17,432 nucleotides of DNA from an uncultured Selenomonadaceae bacterium. GTDB lineage: Bacteria > Bacillota > Negativicutes > Selenomonadales > Selenomonadaceae. Position 1 is the stretch's first letter. Each line of letters opens with the position of its first letter. Both the position numbers and the translations under genes were made by a program. The stretch lies in contig CATYZV010000007.1 in NCBI GenBank assembly GCA_958415865.1, forward strand, positions 1 through 17,432, written 5' to 3'. Under the pieces are notes generated by a model that saw only the letters and a list, made by a program, of their open reading frames with translations, was not told the origin of the DNA and made no database searches. Shown here one piece after another: positions 15,637 through 17,432 of this stretch.

Positions 15637-17274
15637 TTATTCGGCAAAGAAGAGCTTTATATCGTTTTCTACCGTATCGATGCCGGCGATGCCGAAGTTT
15701 TTCACGAGAAACTTGGCTGTGTTCGGGCTTAGAAAAGCCGGAAGCGTCGGACCGAGGTGAATGTTTTTAACGCCGAGGTATAAAAGTGCCAGCAGTACGA
15801 TCACGGCTTTCTGTTCGTACCAGGAAATATTGTAGATGATCGGCAGCTGATTGATATCGTCCAGATTAAATACTTCTTTTAGTTTTAGAGCTATCAGCGC
15901 AAGGGAGTAGGAATCGTTACATTGTCCTGCATCGAGCACGCGGGGTATGCCGCCGATATCGCCGAGATTGAGTTTGTTGTACTTGTATTTGGCGCAGCCT
16001 GCTGTGAGTATGACGGTATCTTTCGGCAGTGCCTTGGCAAAGTCGGCGTAATAGCTGCGGCTTTTCATGCGACCGTCGCAGCCAGCCATCACGACGAATT
16101 TTTTGATAGCTCCGGACTTGACGGCTTCTACAACTTTATCGGCGAGGGCGAATACTTGATCATGGGCGAAGCCGCCGACAATCTGACCTTGTTCAATCTG
16201 TGTGGGAGGCGGGCATTTTTTTGCCTGCTCGATTATAGGCGAAAAATCCTTCATTTCTCCGATGTCCCCTTTTATATGGCGGCAGCCCGGATAGCCGGCT
16301 GCGCCCGTTGTGTAAAGGCGGTCTTTGTAGCTGTCCTTGGGCGGGACGATGCAGTTGGTCGTCATCAGAATGGGTCCGCTGAACGATTCAAATTCTTCGC
16401 GCTGCTTCCACCAGGCATTGCCGTAGTTGCCTTTGAAGTTGGAATACTTTTTAAATGCGGGATAGTAATGTGCCGGCAGCATTTCGCAGTGCGTGTAGAC
16501 ATCTATGCCCGTTCCCTGCGTCTGCTCCAGCAGCATTTCCAAATCCCTGAGATCGTGCCCGGAGATCAGTATGCCGGGATTGGTGCCGACTCCGATGTCC
16601 ACGGTGGTTATTTCAGGATTGCCGTACGCCTCTGTATTTGCACTATCGAGCAGAGCCATGCAGCTCACGCCGTACTTTCCGGCTTCCATAGTGAAATTTA
16701 TCAGTTCTTCTGCGGGCAGGCTGTCATCAAGTGTAGCGGCTAAGGCACGCTGAAGAAAGCTGTCGATGGCTTCATCGTCTTTTTGCAGAGCATTAGCGTG
16801 CTTAGTGTAAGCAGATAGGCCTTTTAAGCCGTAGGTCAGCAGTTCGCGCAGCGAGCGGATATCTTCATTTTCAGTGGCGAGCACGCCGACCGTAGCTGCC
16901 TTTGCGGCAAAAGCTGAAGGTGATGCCGACCACAGTGCAGCTTCCGGCATATGCTCTGCATCGGCTATCTGTGCCAGCAGAGATGTTTTTACAGAGAGTG
17001 TTTTTTCGATCTGCTCAGTGATTGCCTTCGTATCGAAATTGGCATTGGTTATAGTCATAAATAGATTCTTCGTGATTAGATGGTTTATATCTTTTGGTAT
17101 AGGAGCTTGTTCAGTGCGAAGCTGCGTAGTCAGCGTGCAAAGCCCTTTCGTTACCCAGATCAGCAGATCCTGCATAGCAGCGGTGTCCGGCTGCTTGCCG
17201 CAGACACCTATTACAGTGCAGCCGCTGCATCCGGCAGTTTCCTGGCATTGGCAGCAAAACATTTTCTTTTCCAT
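15637..17274 (-). CDS. hcp: Hydroxylamine reductase / hybrid-cluster protein
   Basis: 545 residues, full length. Hcp is a cytoplasmic iron-sulfur enzyme tied to nitrosative stress; it reduces hydroxylamine in vitro, and NO reduction and protein S-nitrosylation roles are described. The N-terminal cluster ligands are C7, C10, C19 and C25 (C-x2-C-x8-C-x5-C), the strict-anaerobe spacing seen in Desulfovibrio. All expected hybrid-cluster ligands are present: H240, E264, C308, C399, C427, C452, E487 and K489 (SGHDL, THCEML, TTNCIV, AGCDGR, TAGCAKY, GQCNDS, WYEQKA). The ATG at 17274 has GGAGGA 6 bases upstream. The frame stays open to 17391, but that extension would run over the promoter region and has no ribosome site. 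No hcr reductase is visible next to it. Confidence 0.96.
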   Translation of the reverse strand: MEKKMFCCQCQETAGCSGCTVIGVCGKQPDTAAMQDLLIWVTKGLCTLTTQLRTEQAPIPKDINHLITKNLFMTITNANFDTKAITEQIEKTLSVKTSLLAQIADAEHMPEAALWSASPSAFAAKAATVGVLATENEDIRSLRELLTYGLKGLSAYTKHANALQKDDEAIDSFLQRALAATLDDSLPAEELINFTMEAGKYGVSCMALLDSANTEAYGNPEITTVDIGVGTNPGILISGHDLRDLEMLLEQTQGTGIDVYTHCEMLPAHYYPAFKKYSNFKGNYGNAWWKQREEFESFSGPILMTTNCIVPPKDSYKDRLYTTGAAGYPGCRHIKGDIGEMKDFSPIIEQAKKCPPPTQIEQGQIVGGFAHDQVFALADKVVEAVKSGAIKKFVVMAGCDGRMKSRSYYADFAKALPKDTVILTAGCAKYKYNKLNLGDIGGIPRVLDAGQCNDSYSLALIALKLKEVFNLDDINQLPIIYNISWYEQKAVIVLLALLYLGVKNIHLGPTLPAFLSPNTAKFLVKNFGIAGIDTVENDIKLFFAE

Positions 17275-17343
17275 TGTATGTCCTCCGATATTAAGATGAA
17301 TTTTTATATTTAGCTCAGCGGGCTTCTTAGTGAAGCTGTTATA

Positions 17344-17349
17344 AGGATA
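17344..17349 (-). promoter_or_regulatory. Candidate -10 box (TATCCT) of a Crp/Fnr-dependent hcp promoter
   Basis: The minus strand reads TATCCT, four of six consensus positions. Its place relative to the palindrome at 17372-17385 is exactly that of a class II promoter: with the palindrome centre at -41.5, this box falls at -12 to -7 and the start would be an A at 17337, 63 bases before the ATG. Confidence 0.4.
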
Positions 17350-17371
17350 AACGATATCGGAGAAAAAATAC

Positions 17372-17385
17372 GTTGCTATGGCAAC
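17372..17385. promoter_or_regulatory. Palindrome GTTGC-N4-GCAAC, probable Crp/Fnr-type operator of hcp
   Basis: Perfect 5-bp arms with a 4-base centre, the geometry of Crp/Fnr-family sites. It lies 98-111 bases upstream of the hcp ATG, and a Crp/Fnr gene is the convergent neighbour. In RNA it would form a short hairpin followed by GTATTTTTT, so an attenuator is an alternative reading. Confidence 0.6.
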
Positions 17386-17400
17386 AGACATATTTTCAAA

Positions 17401-17416
17401 AGCAATTTTTGTGCCA
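17401..17416 (-). promoter_or_regulatory. Candidate sigma-54 (RpoN) promoter of hcp
   Basis: The minus strand reads TGGCAC, AAAAA, TTGCT. This fits the sigma-54 consensus TGGCACG-N4-TTGCW at every position but the seventh, with the strict GG-to-GC spacing. Transcription would start near 17390, just upstream of the palindrome. An enhancer-binding site would lie beyond the window edge. Confidence 0.55.
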
Positions 17417-17432
17417 GCTCTATATTGACTTA

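Noticed and set aside
15922..16743. Plus-strand open frame opposite hcp
   Set aside because: It is an antisense shadow of a highly conserved enzyme and has no supporting start signals.
17275..17391. N-terminal extension of Hcp by 39 residues to 17391
   Set aside because: It lacks a ribosome site, runs over the palindrome and promoter region, and adds residues not found in Hcp; the ATG at 17274 has GGAGGA at ideal spacing.

Overview
The window looks like ordinary chromosome of an anaerobic member of the Bacillota. The block comEA-comEC-holA converging on rpsT is a known Bacillota arrangement, and the hybrid-cluster protein carries the Cys spacing typical of strict anaerobes. Placement in the Negativicutes is a guess from the general look of the proteins; no 16S or other placement marker is present. 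I see no phage, insertion sequence, CRISPR array, defence locus, tRNA or rRNA.

Region 1 (1-163): the 3' end of rpsT and its terminator. Region 2 (194-11716, minus strand): eight tightly packed genes read from right to left: an LCP-family cell-wall ligase, an ABC-F translation factor, the helicase RecD2, ComF, a TPR protein, ComEA, ComEC and HolA. Gaps are about 30-60 bases, ending in 4-base (comEA/comEC) and 1-base (comEC/holA) overlaps. A good sigma-70 promoter lies before the first gene. The theme is DNA uptake and processing (ComEA, ComEC, ComF, RecD2) plus a clamp-loader subunit.

Region 3 (11717-12440): a regulatory intergenic stretch with back-to-back promoters, then a stand-alone 95-residue zinc-ribbon protein with its own terminator. 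Region 4 (12503-14896): a three-gene polar amino-acid ABC importer (lipoprotein, permease, ATPase), with a strong hairpin terminator between the binding protein and the membrane genes, which probably sets their expression ratio. Region 5 (14934-17432): a Crp/Fnr-family regulator converging on hcp across a two-way terminator. The regulator probably controls hcp, a nitrosative-stress enzyme.

The points most worth a second look are: (a) the hcp upstream region, which holds a close match to a sigma-54 promoter and, just downstream, a perfect GTTGC-N4-GCAAC palindrome sitting exactly where a class II Crp/Fnr site would be for a second promoter; (b) a perfect in-frame Shine-Dalgarno plus ATG inside the TPR gene, which itself starts with TTG, suggesting a nested product or a gene fusion; (c) an 8-bp inverted repeat over the -35 box of the zinc-ribbon gene; and (d) a 13-codon reading frame with a strong ribosome site ahead of the LCP promoter. 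None of these is proven to be a new system.
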